From NCBI GenBank assembly GCA_964589935.1, contig CAZPVD010000002.1, forward strand, positions 124,001 through 188,000: a stretch of DNA of 64,000 nt, read 5' to 3'. Made by a program: the position numbers and the translations under genes. Positions 8,618 to 17,960 of this stretch are shown here, one piece after another (position 1 is the stretch's first letter; each line of letters begins with the position of its first letter). This stretch comes from VHCN01 sp964589935. GTDB taxonomy: Bacteria > Verrucomicrobiota > Verrucomicrobiia > Limisphaerales > VHCN01. The notes under the pieces were generated by a model that had not been told where the DNA came from, made no database searches, and saw nothing but the letters and a program-made list of their open reading frames with translations.

Positions 8618-9664
8618 ATGCAACGCACCGCTATTACGTTCTTATTGTTTTTTGCAGCACACTCATTCGCAGGCAATCTCGGCCTCTTGAAAACCGAGTT
8701 CATCTACGAGACCGCGCCGTTTCCGTCGTGCCACGCCTCGACGATTGTGGAGACGAAAAGCGGCCTCGTCGCCGCGTGGTTCGGCGGCACGCGCGAGCGC
8801 GATCCCGATGTCGGCATCTGGCTCTCGCGCCACGATGGCAAGGCGTGGTCCGCGCCCGTCGAGGTCGCGAATGGAGTTCGGCCCGATGGCAAGCCGCGCT
8901 TGCCGACGTGGAATCCCGTGCTCTTCCAGCCCGCGGGCGGCGAGTTGATGCTCTTCTACAAAATGGGCCCCAGCCCCTCGACGTGGTGGGGCATGTTGAT
9001 GACTTCCAGCGACGCGGGAAAAACTTGGTCCGCGCCGCGCCGCCTGCCCGACGGCATCCTCGGCCCGATCAAGAACAAGCCGGTGCAGCTCGCGAACGGA
9101 GACATCCTCTGCCCTACGAGCACGGAGCACGCAGGTTGGCGCGTGCATTTCGAGCGCAGCAGCGACTTCGGAAAGACCTGGCAGGTCATCGGTCCGGTGA
9201 ACGACGGGAAGGAAATCGGCGCGATTCAGCCGAGCATTTTGTTCCACAGCGGTGATCGCTTGCAGGCCGTTGGCCGAACGAAGCAAGGGAAGATTTTTGA
9301 AATTTCCTCCGCCGACTCCGGCAAAACGTGGTCGCCGATGAAGCTCACCGAACTGCCGAATCCGAACTCAGGCATTGACGCCGTCACGCTCAAGGACGGC
9401 CGCGCGCTTCTCATCTACAACCACACCGCCAAGGGCCGCACGCCGCTCAATCTCGCCGTCTCGAAGGATGGCAAGGAATGGCAGGCCGCGCTGGTGCTCG
9501 AAAGCGAGCCGGGCGAATACTCCTATCCCGCGATCATCCAGACGCATGACGGCCTCGTGCATGCGACGTGGACTTGGAAGCGCCAGCGCATCAAGCACGC
9601 GGTCATTGACCCAACAAAACTGGAAGCGCAGCCGATCGTGGACGGCCAGTGGCCTAAAAAGTGA
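8618..9664 (+). CDS. Exported sialidase-like (BNR repeat) protein
   Basis: The 348-residue protein has a signal peptide (MQRTAITFLLFFAAHSFAG) and a six-bladed propeller pattern of the sialidase superfamily. Asp-box-like turns read SSDAGKTWSAP, SSDFGKTWQ and SADSGKTWSP, and an N-terminal region reads CHASTIVETKSGLVAAWFGGTRERDPDVGIW. This subgroup (BNR_2) is often annotated exo-alpha-sialidase, but substrates of PVC members are largely untested. The tandem sialate O-acetylesterases just upstream support a role in processing acetylated sialic-acid-like or other surface glycans; that is inference. The stop codon lies inside the convergent end of speA, an 11-base overlap. Confidence 0.85.
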   Translation: MQRTAITFLLFFAAHSFAGNLGLLKTEFIYETAPFPSCHASTIVETKSGLVAAWFGGTRERDPDVGIWLSRHDGKAWSAPVEVANGVRPDGKPRLPTWNPVLFQPAGGELMLFYKMGPSPSTWWGMLMTSSDAGKTWSAPRRLPDGILGPIKNKPVQLANGDILCPTSTEHAGWRVHFERSSDFGKTWQVIGPVNDGKEIGAIQPSILFHSGDRLQAVGRTKQGKIFEISSADSGKTWSPMKLTELPNPNSGIDAVTLKDGRALLIYNHTAKGRTPLNLAVSKDGKEWQAALVLESEPGEYSYPAIIQTHDGLVHATWTWKRQRIKHAVIDPTKLEAQPIVDGQWPKK

Positions 9665-11600
9665 GGTAGGTGTATTCCTTCAGCCCGCGCTCGTAGTCGT
9701 CGAGCATGCGCATGCCTTCGCTGGGCTTCATCTTGTCGGCCTTGATGGCGTCGTCCACCTGTGACTTCATCAGGCGCTTGAGTTCGTTCTCGTCGTATTG
9801 CACGGCGGCGAGCGACTGCACGATGGTGTTGCCCTCGATGATTTCCTCGATGTAGTAGCCGGCCGGCTCGTCGGGTTCGAGGAAGACATGGACCTCGTTG
9901 ACGCGGCCAAAGAGGTTGTGCAGATCGCCCATGATGTCCTGGTAGGCGCCCATGAGGAAGAAGCCGAGGAAGTAAGGCTCCTGGCCGTTGCCGTTGATGC
10001 TGTTGAGGGCATGCAGCGGCAGCGTGTCGCGCACGTCGCGCAGGTCTATGAACTTGTTGATGGCGCCGTCGGAGTCGCACGTGATGTCCACGAGCGTGGC
10101 CTCGCGCGTGGGCCGTTCGTTGAGGCGCGCGAGCGGCATGATGGGAAAGAGCTGGCCCAGCGCCCAGTGATCGAGCAGCGACTGAAAGACGGAGAAGTTG
10201 CAGAGATACTGGTCGCCGAGGATGTCCTCGAGCTTGCGGATTTCCTCGGGCACATAGGCCTGGCCGCGAAAGCTGGCGACGACTTCCTGCGAAATCTGCC
10301 AGTAAAGCGTCTCGATCTTGGCCTTGTCGGGAAGTTCGAGCAGGCCGAGTGTGAACATGTTGTGCGCGTCCTCCTTGCGCTCCTCGGCGTCGTGGTAGGC
10401 TTCGAGCTTGTTGAGCTTCGCAAGGTTCCTGCGGATGTCGAGCAGCTCGCGCACGAGCGGGTGCTCGTTGTCGCCGAACTGCAGGAGAGTTTCCCACTCG
10501 CGCGTCTTGACGATGGAGCCGAAGACCTCGACCACGAGCACGCTGTGGTGCGCGACGATGGCGCGTCCGCTCTCGCTAATGATGTCGGGGTGCGGGACCT
10601 TCTCCGCGTTGCACACGTCGGCGAGGTAATAGACGATGTCGTTGGTGTATTCCTGGAGCGAGTAGTTCGTCGAGGAGTCGAACGCGCTGCGCGAGCCGTC
10701 GTAATCCACGCCGAGTCCGCCGCCGACATCGAGGTATTCGATGGGGAAGCCCATCTTGTGCAGCTTGGCGTAAAACCGCGACGCCTCCTGCACGGCCTTC
10801 TTCACGGTGAGGATATCCGGCACCTGCGAGCCGATGTGGAAATGGAGGAGCTTGAGGCAGTGCTCGAGTTTTTCGGCGCGAAGAATCTCCGTCGCGGCGA
10901 GAAGTTCCGCGGTGCTGAGGCCGAACTTGGCGTTCTCGCCGCCGCTCTCGGCCCACTTGCCCGCGCCCTTGGCGAGCAGCCGCGCGCGAATGCCGATGAC
11001 CGGCTCCACGCCCACGGCGCGCGACACGGCGATGATCTGCTTCAGCTCCTCGAGTTTCTCGACGACCATGATGACGCGCTTGCCGAGCTTGGTGCCCATG
11101 AGGGCCATGCGGATGAACTGCGAGTCCTTGTAGCCGTTGCAGATGATGAGGCTGCCCTGCTGGTTCTGGAGCGCGAGTCCGGCGAAGAGTTCCGGCTTGC
11201 TGCCGACTTCGAGGCCGAAGTTGAACGGCTTGCCCGCATCAAGAATCTCTTCCACGACTTCGCGGAGCTGGTTGACCTTGATCGGGAAAACGCCGCGATA
11301 CTTGCCGTGGTAGTTGAACTCGGCGATGGAGTTCGCGAACGCCGTGTTCAGCGCCTCGACGCGGTGGCGCAGGATGTCCTGAAAGCGGATGAGCAGCGGG
11401 AACTTCAGCCCGCGACCACGCGCTTCCTCGATCACGTCGGTGAGCTCGACCGTCGCGCCGGCCTCGTGCAGCGGACGCGCGACAACATGGCCGGCGTCAT
11501 TGATGTCGAAATACTTCGCACCCCAGCGGTCAATGTTGTAGAGGCTGCGCGCGTCGTGGATGGTCCACGAACGTGGGGGGCCGTCAGATGTGTCACTCAT
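9654..11600 (-). CDS. speA: Biosynthetic arginine decarboxylase
   Basis: The enzyme converts arginine to agmatine, the first step of polyamine synthesis by the agmatine route, using PLP. The 648-residue length fits the SpeA family. Seen motifs include YRGVFPIKVNQ, with the PLP lysine at about residue 108. The glycine-rich phosphate-binding stretch is LDVGGGLGVDYDGSRS. ISESGRAIVAHHSVLVVEV and the late CDSDGAINKF block (equivalent to the catalytic CDSDG motif) follow. It starts at an ATG at 11600. Agmatine-processing genes are not in the window. A long open frame on the opposite strand is a shadow of this gene. Confidence 0.96.
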   Translation of the reverse strand: MSDTSDGPPRSWTIHDARSLYNIDRWGAKYFDINDAGHVVARPLHEAGATVELTDVIEEARGRGLKFPLLIRFQDILRHRVEALNTAFANSIAEFNYHGKYRGVFPIKVNQLREVVEEILDAGKPFNFGLEVGSKPELFAGLALQNQQGSLIICNGYKDSQFIRMALMGTKLGKRVIMVVEKLEELKQIIAVSRAVGVEPVIGIRARLLAKGAGKWAESGGENAKFGLSTAELLAATEILRAEKLEHCLKLLHFHIGSQVPDILTVKKAVQEASRFYAKLHKMGFPIEYLDVGGGLGVDYDGSRSAFDSSTNYSLQEYTNDIVYYLADVCNAEKVPHPDIISESGRAIVAHHSVLVVEVFGSIVKTREWETLLQFGDNEHPLVRELLDIRRNLAKLNKLEAYHDAEERKEDAHNMFTLGLLELPDKAKIETLYWQISQEVVASFRGQAYVPEEIRKLEDILGDQYLCNFSVFQSLLDHWALGQLFPIMPLARLNERPTREATLVDITCDSDGAINKFIDLRDVRDTLPLHALNSINGNGQEPYFLGFFLMGAYQDIMGDLHNLFGRVNEVHVFLEPDEPAGYYIEEIIEGNTIVQSLAAVQYDENELKRLMKSQVDDAIKADKMKPSEGMRMLDDYERGLKEYTYLTF

Positions 11601-11809
11601 TTCGCAGCGCGAATTCGGCGCGCACTATACGAGCGCGCAAACGGAATTCAATAGGCGCGATGAAGAATTTGCGGAAATCGAACCGGGAAGGCAGGAACGC
11701 AGAAATGGAAATCTTTGAAAGCGACAATCACGCGCAATCGATTCGCTGGGTTTCCCGCCGCCCTGCTTTCCTGATTCAAAACCGCAGCGTGCCGTGCTTT
11801 CATCAGCGC
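11601..11809. other. Divergent spacer between speA and the Nif3-like gene
   Basis: These 209 bases separate two genes that point away from each other, so promoters for both are expected here. I see no clear operator palindrome, riboswitch or hairpin. The stretch is somewhat lower in GC than the flanking genes. The in-frame extension of the Nif3-like gene into this spacer translates to a sequence unlike the family and is rejected as coding. Confidence 0.4.
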
Positions 11810-12571
11810 ATGAACAGCGCACCGCTCCGCCAGATCATCGGGCACTGCGATCGTTTGCTGCGCCCGCAAACCTTCTGCGACTGGGACGGCGCGGTGAACG
11901 GCCTGCAAGTTGAGAACTGCGGCCGCGTCACGCGCATCGCCGCAGCCGTGGACGCGAGCATCGCGACGGTGAAGCTCGCCATCGCCACGCGCGCCGACTT
12001 GCTCATCGTGCATCACGGATTGTTTTGGGCACCGACACATCCGTGGACGGGCAAACGCCACGAACTCATCCGTCTGCTCGCGGAGAACAACCTCGCCATC
12101 TATAGCTCACATCTGCCGCTCGACGCGCATCCGCGCCTCGGCAACAACGCGCGACTCTGCGCCGCGCTCGGCTTCAAGCGGCTCAAGCCGTTCTTTGAGT
12201 GCAAGGGCCGCAACATCGGCTGGAAGGCGGAGGCGATAATTTCTCGCGACACCCTCGCGCGCAAACTCACTCGCGCGCTCGGTGCGCCGGCGAAACTTCT
12301 TCCGGGCGGCAGCGATGTGTGCCGACGTATCGGCGTCGTCACCGGCGGCGCGGGCGCGGAACTGAAACAAGCCGCCGCGGAAGGCGTGGACACTTTCATC
12401 ACCGGCGAAGGCCCGCACTGGACGTTCGCAGTCGCGGAGGAACTCGGCCTCAATGTCTTTTACGGCGGCCACTACGCGACAGAGACGTTCGGCGTGAAGG
12501 CGCTCACAGCGGAATTGTCGAAGAAATTCAAGCTGCCATGGACGTTCCTCGATCACCCGACCGGGCTTTGA
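11810..12571 (+). CDS. Nif3-like dinuclear metal centre protein
   Basis: The 253-residue protein belongs to the Nif3/YbgI/GTP-cyclohydrolase-I-type-2 family, toroidal hexamers with a two-metal site and unsettled function. Family marks are CDWDGAVNGLQVE near the N-terminus and the metal-binding DLLIVHHGLFW. ISSHLPLD-like text (IYSSHLPLDAHPRLGNN) and the C-terminal TFITGEGPHWTFAVAEELG plus GGHYATETFGVKAL supply the remaining histidine and glutamate ligands. I placed the start at the ATG at 11810 because the homologous region begins a few residues later (PLRQIIGHCDRLL). It is transcribed away from speA and is convergent with the lipoprotein-like gene downstream. Confidence 0.92.
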   Translation: MNSAPLRQIIGHCDRLLRPQTFCDWDGAVNGLQVENCGRVTRIAAAVDASIATVKLAIATRADLLIVHHGLFWAPTHPWTGKRHELIRLLAENNLAIYSSHLPLDAHPRLGNNARLCAALGFKRLKPFFECKGRNIGWKAEAIISRDTLARKLTRALGAPAKLLPGGSDVCRRIGVVTGGAGAELKQAAAEGVDTFITGEGPHWTFAVAEELGLNVFYGGHYATETFGVKALTAELSKKFKLPWTFLDHPTGL

Positions 12572-12591
12572 AATGGAAAAGTAATAAGCTT

Positions 12592-13059
12592 TTATCTTTT
12601 GCGCACCTTCTCGGTTGAGTCGGCTATGAAACCGAGGTAGTTGGTGTGGCTGTCATAAAATAACGTGACCGCGCCATTGCCGTGTGCTCCTTCCGCTACA
12701 AGCCCAATCATGTCAAAAAAGGCATTGAGTGGCATCTTATCCAGTAAATCGGCAGGATTTACTTGGTTGTAGTAACCAGTGCTTTTGGCGCGCTCTATGA
12801 CTTTCTTGTTGCTTTCAATGAATGATCCATTAACAGGCTTGGGTGGATCGGTAAGCCCATATGCTTGCACCCATTGAGGAAATCGCTTGTAATAAGCGTT
12901 AATCAGTATTTTTGCCGCGTCAGCCCGACTCGCGCCGACGGGGATTGTAGAAACCACACCGGCTACCTCGCGTGCCGAGGGACGGCACGAAGTCGAGACA
13001 GCGGCCAAGCCCAAAAGGATTGTTAATCTCGATATTCTTTTGTAAGTGTCGATGCTCAT
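12592..13059 (-). CDS. Putative small lipoprotein of unknown function, low GC
   Basis: I do not recognise the family. The 155-residue product starts with a short basic segment (MSIDTYKRISRL), then a hydrophobic stretch ending LLGLAAVSTSC. The cysteine at about residue 25 could be a lipidation site, although the lipobox is weak. The rest is soluble, with a segment reading PVGASRADAAKILINAYYKRFPQW and a C-terminal GAVTLFYDSHTNYLGFIADS. The latter resembles the beta-hairpin of small exported sensor-like domains. GC is low for the region (26 of 60 bases at 12721-12780). The frame extends upstream beyond the chosen ATG, but the extension is arginine- and serine-rich shadow sequence overlapping the methyltransferase gene. 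Confidence 0.62.
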   Translation of the reverse strand: MSIDTYKRISRLTILLGLAAVSTSCRPSAREVAGVVSTIPVGASRADAAKILINAYYKRFPQWVQAYGLTDPPKPVNGSFIESNKKVIERAKSTGYYNQVNPADLLDKMPLNAFFDMIGLVAEGAHGNGAVTLFYDSHTNYLGFIADSTEKVRKR

Positions 13060-13090
13060 AGATGCGCCAATCAGCACAGCAGGTGCGTGG

Positions 13091-13852
13091 TCATTTTCTT
13101 TTTTTCGCCACGAGGAACGCGTTGAACATCCCGTAGCGCCACGGCCCGAGATTGAGAGCGAAGTGAACCGGCGCGGCCACGTAACGGTCGGTGCACTCGA
13201 CGCGCTCGACTTCGCAGCCGGCGCGCGTGAGGAAGAACTCCATTTCGAGCGCGTTCGTCGCGACGATGGCGTCATCGTCGGGCGTGAACGGCTCCTTCAC
13301 GATGGGCGTCATGCGGTCGAAGCGCACGGCGTCCGGCGACTCGCGCATCTGCCGGCGCTTTTCGCGAAGACGCCGGAAATTTCGCCACTTGTTCGCGAGG
13401 CCGCGCATGTGCGGATGGTAGTCGCGGAAGCCGAGCACGCGGAAAAAGTTCGGGCTGGAAATCACCACGCGCCCGCCCGGCTCGACGACGCGCGCGAGTT
13501 CAACGATGAACTTCTCCGGCTCCTCGACGTGTTCGAGCACGTTCAGCGCGCCGGCACTGGCGAAGTGTTTGTCTGGAAACGGCAATCGTTTGCCGTCGTA
13601 GAACAGGCAGCGCTCGCTGAATTTTCGCGCGCGTTCGATGTTGGGTTCGGAGACGTCCACGCCCCACGCCTCGAAGCCCGCCTCGGTGAGGCGTCCGACG
13701 ACCTGTCCCGCGCCACAGCCCACATCGAGAGAGCGCGCGCCGGGACGCGCGGGGCGCAGCGTGTCGGCATATTTCGCGTAGAAGGCGGCGTCCCAGTTCG
13801 CGAGGAACTCGGCGTAGGCTTCGTTGTGCCGGTAGGTTTCCTGGTGGCTCAT
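13091..13852 (-). CDS. SAM-dependent methyltransferase, class I
   Basis: The 253-residue protein has the class I methyltransferase core. Motif I is SLDVGCGAGQVVGRLTEAGF, with motif II-like acidic text WGVDVSEPNIERAR. A Methyltransf_11-type LNVLEHVEEPEKFIVELARVVEPGGRVVISSPN follows. The substrate is not predictable. The residues HMRGLANKWRNFRRLREKRRQ after the core form a basic linker. The ATG at 13852 is preferred to a TTG six codons upstream. It lies just downstream of the large YfhO-like membrane protein on the same strand (59 bases), so the two may act on the same lipid-linked or surface sugar; that is inference. Confidence 0.87.
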   Translation of the reverse strand: MSHQETYRHNEAYAEFLANWDAAFYAKYADTLRPARPGARSLDVGCGAGQVVGRLTEAGFEAWGVDVSEPNIERARKFSERCLFYDGKRLPFPDKHFASAGALNVLEHVEEPEKFIVELARVVEPGGRVVISSPNFFRVLGFRDYHPHMRGLANKWRNFRRLREKRRQMRESPDAVRFDRMTPIVKEPFTPDDDAIVATNALEMEFFLTRAGCEVERVECTDRYVAAPVHFALNLGPWRYGMFNAFLVAKKRK

Positions 13853-13911
13853 CGGGCAAGCGCGAGGCAATGGGAAATTGAGGCGATGGGCGCGGCGGCG
13901 GCTTTACACGA

Positions 13912-16623
13912 TCACTTCGCGGGCTTCGATTTGTTCGCCGGCGGGTTTGGCGGTGGCGGACTGGCGGGCTTCGCCGCACCTTCCGCCGGCGGCTCGTTGC
14001 GTTGCACGAACATCAGCCCGCAGAGCGCAAGGCCGACGAGCATGCCGGCGAGGCTGAGGTAGAAGCTCGACACCGGCGGCTCGTAACTGAATTCAACAGT
14101 GTGCTGGCCCTTGGCGAGGTGCACGCCGCGCATGATGTAGTTGCAGCGCACAACCGGCGCGGGCTGGCCGTCCACCCGCGCCTTCCAGTTCGGGTCGAAG
14201 CGGTCATTGAGCAGCAGCAGGCACGGGGCGTCGGCCATGGCTTCGAGATGTATGCGTTTGTGGGCATACGAAGCGATCTTCACCTCGCCGGCGGAGTTCG
14301 TTCCGGGCGCGGCGGGCGGCGGCGTGGGAAGGGCTTCCTCGACGAGCACGGATTTCTCCGGGTCAAACGCGGAATTGGTCAGGATGGGAAGCTGCGCGGC
14401 GCGGTTCGTGACGATCCAGTGCGAGTAGAGCGCGGCGCGGGGCAGCGCGCCGGTGAATTCAAAGAGGGCGTATTGGCCGTTGGTCGAGGGTTTGGCAAGG
14501 ATGGTCGCGTCGGCCCGTTCCTGTGAAAGCTCGAAGCGCGTGTGAGTTCGGAAGCGCTTCTGTGCCGGATCGAACTGCTGGTTGAGAACATCCGCGAGGC
14601 TGACCGGCTGCTGGCCTTGCTGTGCCTGAACGGAACTGGGCGCGAGAAAAAAGCGCGTGTTTGTCAGCTGCCAGTAGCGGAGCGGGCTGGCCGCGACGCC
14701 CGCGCGATAATCCATCTTCTCTTGCGGCACGCGCGGCTCCTGCGCGATGTCGAGCGTCTGGACGCGGTAGTAGGGAAACTGGTGTTGCAGCCAGTATTGG
14801 TGGTAGAAGCTGTAAAACGGTGTCTGGAGCGCAGTGACGCGGTGTTCCCATGGGCGCTCACGCAGCGTGTCCACGACCGGGTTGGAGGCGTATTGCTCTT
14901 TGTAGTTCAGATAAATAATCCACGGCGCGTTCGCGCGTGAGAGGTCGGCGACGAGCAGCACGCCAAGCATTGCCGCCGCAAACGTCGCACGCCGCCCCGC
15001 CAGCGCACCGCTCACGATGCACGTGACGAACAGCACGGACAGCGCGAGAAACAGCACGAACCATCCCACCTCGTGCGAGCTGAACGCGGCGACCTGCTCG
15101 GCCCAGTTGTGCACGCCGGGGTAGTTGCTGTCATCGAAGCCGTTGGCCTTGAGCCACGCGACGAGTTCCGGCCGCGACGCGGAGAAAAACATCCAGCCGA
15201 GCACGCACGCGCCGAGTGCGGCGAGACAGCCGACGGTCCATTGCCGGTCAAACCCGCCCACGCGCGCCCACCAGAGCTTGACGTGGCGCGTGATGGATTC
15301 GCCGGGCTTTGCGGCGGTTTCAATGTAGTTCCGCCACAGCCCTTGCAGACCGAAGCCAAAGAGCACGAGCAGGCCGAGATGAACCTGGTGCATGAACTTG
15401 ATCGGGTTGCGCATCGTGTTCGCGAACGGCAGCGAATAAAAAATCCGGTAAAGCGGCGCATGCCGGCCCCACGCCATCACGAGCGAGAACACCGCGACGC
15501 CGAGCCAGAACCAGATCATCTTCCGCTCGCGCGGCGTGAACGGCCCCTTGTTGCCGCGGAACGCTTGAATCGCCGCCCAAAGCGCGACGAGCACGACGAG
15601 CACGCCCGCGTATTCGCCCGAGCCGGAGTGGCGAGGATAGCCCTGATGATGCTGTTCCCAGCCGGGCTGCCGCCCCACCGTGCCCCAATACGCCGTCGCC
15701 GGTTCGCGCGTGTGCTGGTCGGGCATGCGATAGCCGAAGAGGCCGGGAATGATCACGCGCAGTGTCTCGGCCGGCGGCAGGCTCCATTGCGTTGCGAAAT
15801 CATAGCGCGCCTGTTCCTCGGCCTTGTCCGCCTTGTCCTTGTTTTCGACTCCGGCCACGCCCTTGATCTGCGTGGAAACGAGCACGTTCACCGTCTGCGC
15901 CGCTACGATTCCAGCGAAGACCGCCATCAAAATCACCGACACGATTCCACGCCGCGCCCGCACCGCCGTGTTCTCTCCGTCTTCCAGCAGCCACGGCACG
16001 GCGACGGCGAACGCCGCCGCGAAGAGGCTGTAAATCGCGCCGGTGTCGAACCCCTCGGACACGCCGAGTCCGATGGCCGCGCCGGCGAGGCCGGCCTTGA
16101 GCCAGCCGTGCCGGATGCGCGGGCTGACGAGCGCGGCCATCGCGAGCCACATCGTCGCCCACGACAGGCTCCACGTGCCGAGGCCCCAGCACGCGCGCGA
16201 AAACGCGTCCATGTTCAGCCCCGCCGCCAGGCCGGCGAGCACGCAGACAAGCGGATGAAAGCGGAGTTGTCGGAAGAACACCCACGCGCAGAGGCCGAGC
16301 AGCAGTTGCGTCATCGGCGCATAGATTTTGAGGAAGCCCACCGGCCCAGTGAAGAGCAACAGCAGCGTGGTGAAGTTCAGCGAACCGCCCGGAGCCTGTC
16401 CGCCGATCCAGTTCAAATCCTGCCACGAGCCTGCGAGGCTGCCCCACCCGTCATCCGCGTAGCCCATCATCAACCCCAGCGGCCCGTCGTTGGCGAAGAG
16501 AATCTGCGTCTCGTCGAGGCTCCGGTAAAAATACACCAGAAGCACCGCCGCGAGGCTGATGAGCAGGAGCACGAAGCCACTGGATGATTTGTCAGCGGAA
16601 TTCGCTGTCGGGCTGGGAGGCAT
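13912..16623 (-). CDS. Large YfhO-like polytopic membrane protein
   Basis: The product is about 903 residues. Many hydrophobic helices fill the first two thirds (for example FVLLLISLAAVLLVYFY at about residues 16-32). A soluble C-terminal domain of about 300 residues follows, then a last hydrophobic helix (FYLSLAGMLVGLALCGLMFV) and a Pro/Lys-rich tail. The early FANDGPLGLMM and late YEPPVSSFYLSLAGM, with the preceding beta-rich text LLLLNDRFDPNWKARVDGQ, match the YfhO family (bacterial membrane proteins of GT-C-like architecture). Bacillus YfhO is implicated in glycosylation of lipoteichoic acid. The exact reaction here is unknown. I chose ATG 16623 over TTG 16644. Confidence 0.8.
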   Translation of the reverse strand: MPPSPTANSADKSSSGFVLLLISLAAVLLVYFYRSLDETQILFANDGPLGLMMGYADDGWGSLAGSWQDLNWIGGQAPGGSLNFTTLLLLFTGPVGFLKIYAPMTQLLLGLCAWVFFRQLRFHPLVCVLAGLAAGLNMDAFSRACWGLGTWSLSWATMWLAMAALVSPRIRHGWLKAGLAGAAIGLGVSEGFDTGAIYSLFAAAFAVAVPWLLEDGENTAVRARRGIVSVILMAVFAGIVAAQTVNVLVSTQIKGVAGVENKDKADKAEEQARYDFATQWSLPPAETLRVIIPGLFGYRMPDQHTREPATAYWGTVGRQPGWEQHHQGYPRHSGSGEYAGVLVVLVALWAAIQAFRGNKGPFTPRERKMIWFWLGVAVFSLVMAWGRHAPLYRIFYSLPFANTMRNPIKFMHQVHLGLLVLFGFGLQGLWRNYIETAAKPGESITRHVKLWWARVGGFDRQWTVGCLAALGACVLGWMFFSASRPELVAWLKANGFDDSNYPGVHNWAEQVAAFSSHEVGWFVLFLALSVLFVTCIVSGALAGRRATFAAAMLGVLLVADLSRANAPWIIYLNYKEQYASNPVVDTLRERPWEHRVTALQTPFYSFYHQYWLQHQFPYYRVQTLDIAQEPRVPQEKMDYRAGVAASPLRYWQLTNTRFFLAPSSVQAQQGQQPVSLADVLNQQFDPAQKRFRTHTRFELSQERADATILAKPSTNGQYALFEFTGALPRAALYSHWIVTNRAAQLPILTNSAFDPEKSVLVEEALPTPPPAAPGTNSAGEVKIASYAHKRIHLEAMADAPCLLLLNDRFDPNWKARVDGQPAPVVRCNYIMRGVHLAKGQHTVEFSYEPPVSSFYLSLAGMLVGLALCGLMFVQRNEPPAEGAAKPASPPPPNPPANKSKPAK

Positions 16624-16708
16624 GGTGTTCGGTCGGTTGGTCAAACGCGCCCGACGATAACGAATCCGCCGCGAAGGCCAATCCGAAATATCCCTGAGCC
16701 TCGGCGCC

Positions 16709-17815
16709 TTACCACGCTTCCACCGGCCCTTTCGGCACGGGAATGTGCGTGCGCTGCGTCACGCCCGGCTCCTGCATGAACGACGCGACGAGCGGCGGCG
16801 CCTCGAAGCGCGGCAGCAGGTTTCCGTTCTCATCGCAGAACTGCCGCCGCCAGCGCAGATAATTTTCCAGCACGTCGTGGAACTGCGCCTTCGTCGAGAT
16901 CGTCACCACGCGCTTGTTGAACTCGTTCGCCGGACCGAAGCGCTTCGCATACCACGGCGCGACCTTGCGGAACATGCGGCAGCCGTGCTCCTCGCCAAAA
17001 ACTTCCACCATTCGATCCAAGTGCCGGCACATCACGCGCACGCGCTCTTCAAACGCCGGCTCCGGCACCAACTCGCCGGTGTCAAGCAGGCGTCGCGTGC
17101 GGAGAAAAATCCACGGATCGTAAAACGCGCCGCGCCCGATGCTCACACCCGCGCAGCCGGTTTCGTCGAACATTTTCTTCGCGGCTGCCGGTGTCGTCAC
17201 GTCGCCGTTGCCGATGACGGGAATTGTCTTCACCGCCCGCACGACGGCGCGGATGCCAGCGAGGTTCACCGTGCCGCCGAAGCCCTGCTCGCGCGTGCGG
17301 CCGTGGATGAAAATCGCCGCGACACCTGCGTCCTCAAGCGCGCGGGCGAGATCGGGCGCGGTGAGATTTTCATCGTCCCAGCCGAGGCGCATCTTCGCCG
17401 TGATGGGAATTTTCACCGCGTCCACCATGCCCTTCACGAGCGCGGAGGTCTTCGCGAGTTCCGTCATCATCGCGGAGCCGCCACCGACGCGGCAGACCTT
17501 GCGCACGGGGCAACCCATGTTGATGTCCACACTGGAAATGCCGAGCGATTCGAGCATCGCCGTCGCGTCGCGCATTTCCTCGGGCACGCTGCCGAAGAGC
17601 TGCACCGCGAGCGGACGGTCCTCCGCGCACGTCTCGATGAGCTTCAGCGCCTTGGGATTGCGTTCGAGCAGCGAGCGGGCATTGACGAGGTCGGTCGTGG
17701 CGAGGTCGAGGCCGCCGATCTCGCGCACGGTGAGGCGGAACGGCAGGTTGGTGTAACCCGCCAGCGGCGAGAGGAACAGGTTGGACTTCAACTCAAGTGA
17801 ACCGAACTGAATCAT
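16709..17815 (-). CDS. dus: tRNA-dihydrouridine synthase (DusB type)
   Basis: This FMN-dependent enzyme reduces uridine to dihydrouridine in the tRNA D-loop. The 368-residue protein opens with LKSNLFLSPLAGYTNLPFRL. The catalytic cysteine lies in INMGCPVRKVCRVGGGSAMM (about residues 99-117). ITAKMRLGWDDEN, then FIHGRTREQGFGG and IGNGDVTTPAAAKKMFDETGCAGVSIGRGA supply the flavin-phosphate site. The MGCPVxKV form and the length, with a C-terminal helical domain, favour the DusB branch. About 35 C-terminal residues are extra and Pro-rich. It is divergent from leuB over 145 bases. Confidence 0.94.
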   Translation of the reverse strand: MIQFGSLELKSNLFLSPLAGYTNLPFRLTVREIGGLDLATTDLVNARSLLERNPKALKLIETCAEDRPLAVQLFGSVPEEMRDATAMLESLGISSVDINMGCPVRKVCRVGGGSAMMTELAKTSALVKGMVDAVKIPITAKMRLGWDDENLTAPDLARALEDAGVAAIFIHGRTREQGFGGTVNLAGIRAVVRAVKTIPVIGNGDVTTPAAAKKMFDETGCAGVSIGRGAFYDPWIFLRTRRLLDTGELVPEPAFEERVRVMCRHLDRMVEVFGEEHGCRMFRKVAPWYAKRFGPANEFNKRVVTISTKAQFHDVLENYLRWRRQFCDENGNLLPRFEAPPLVASFMQEPGVTQRTHIPVPKGPVEAW

Positions 17816-17960
17816 TCAACGCCATGCTCGCGCAAAGCCGCCGCGTCGCAAAGGAGAAAGAGCATCCAGCAAACGTCAGCCTTGTTCCACCCTCTTGATC
17901 CAATTCGCATTCTCAATTTTGCCTTCACTCCCGCGCAGCCCGCGTTACGCTCCGCGCCGC

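Noticed and set aside
9798..11654. 618-residue plus-strand frame opposite speA
   Set aside because: speA has all decarboxylase motifs on the minus strand. This is a GC-bias shadow.
15073..16587. Long plus-strand frame over the YfhO-like gene
   Set aside because: The product is Arg/His/Glu-rich and unlike any family, while the minus-strand frame has membrane helices and a YfhO-like end.
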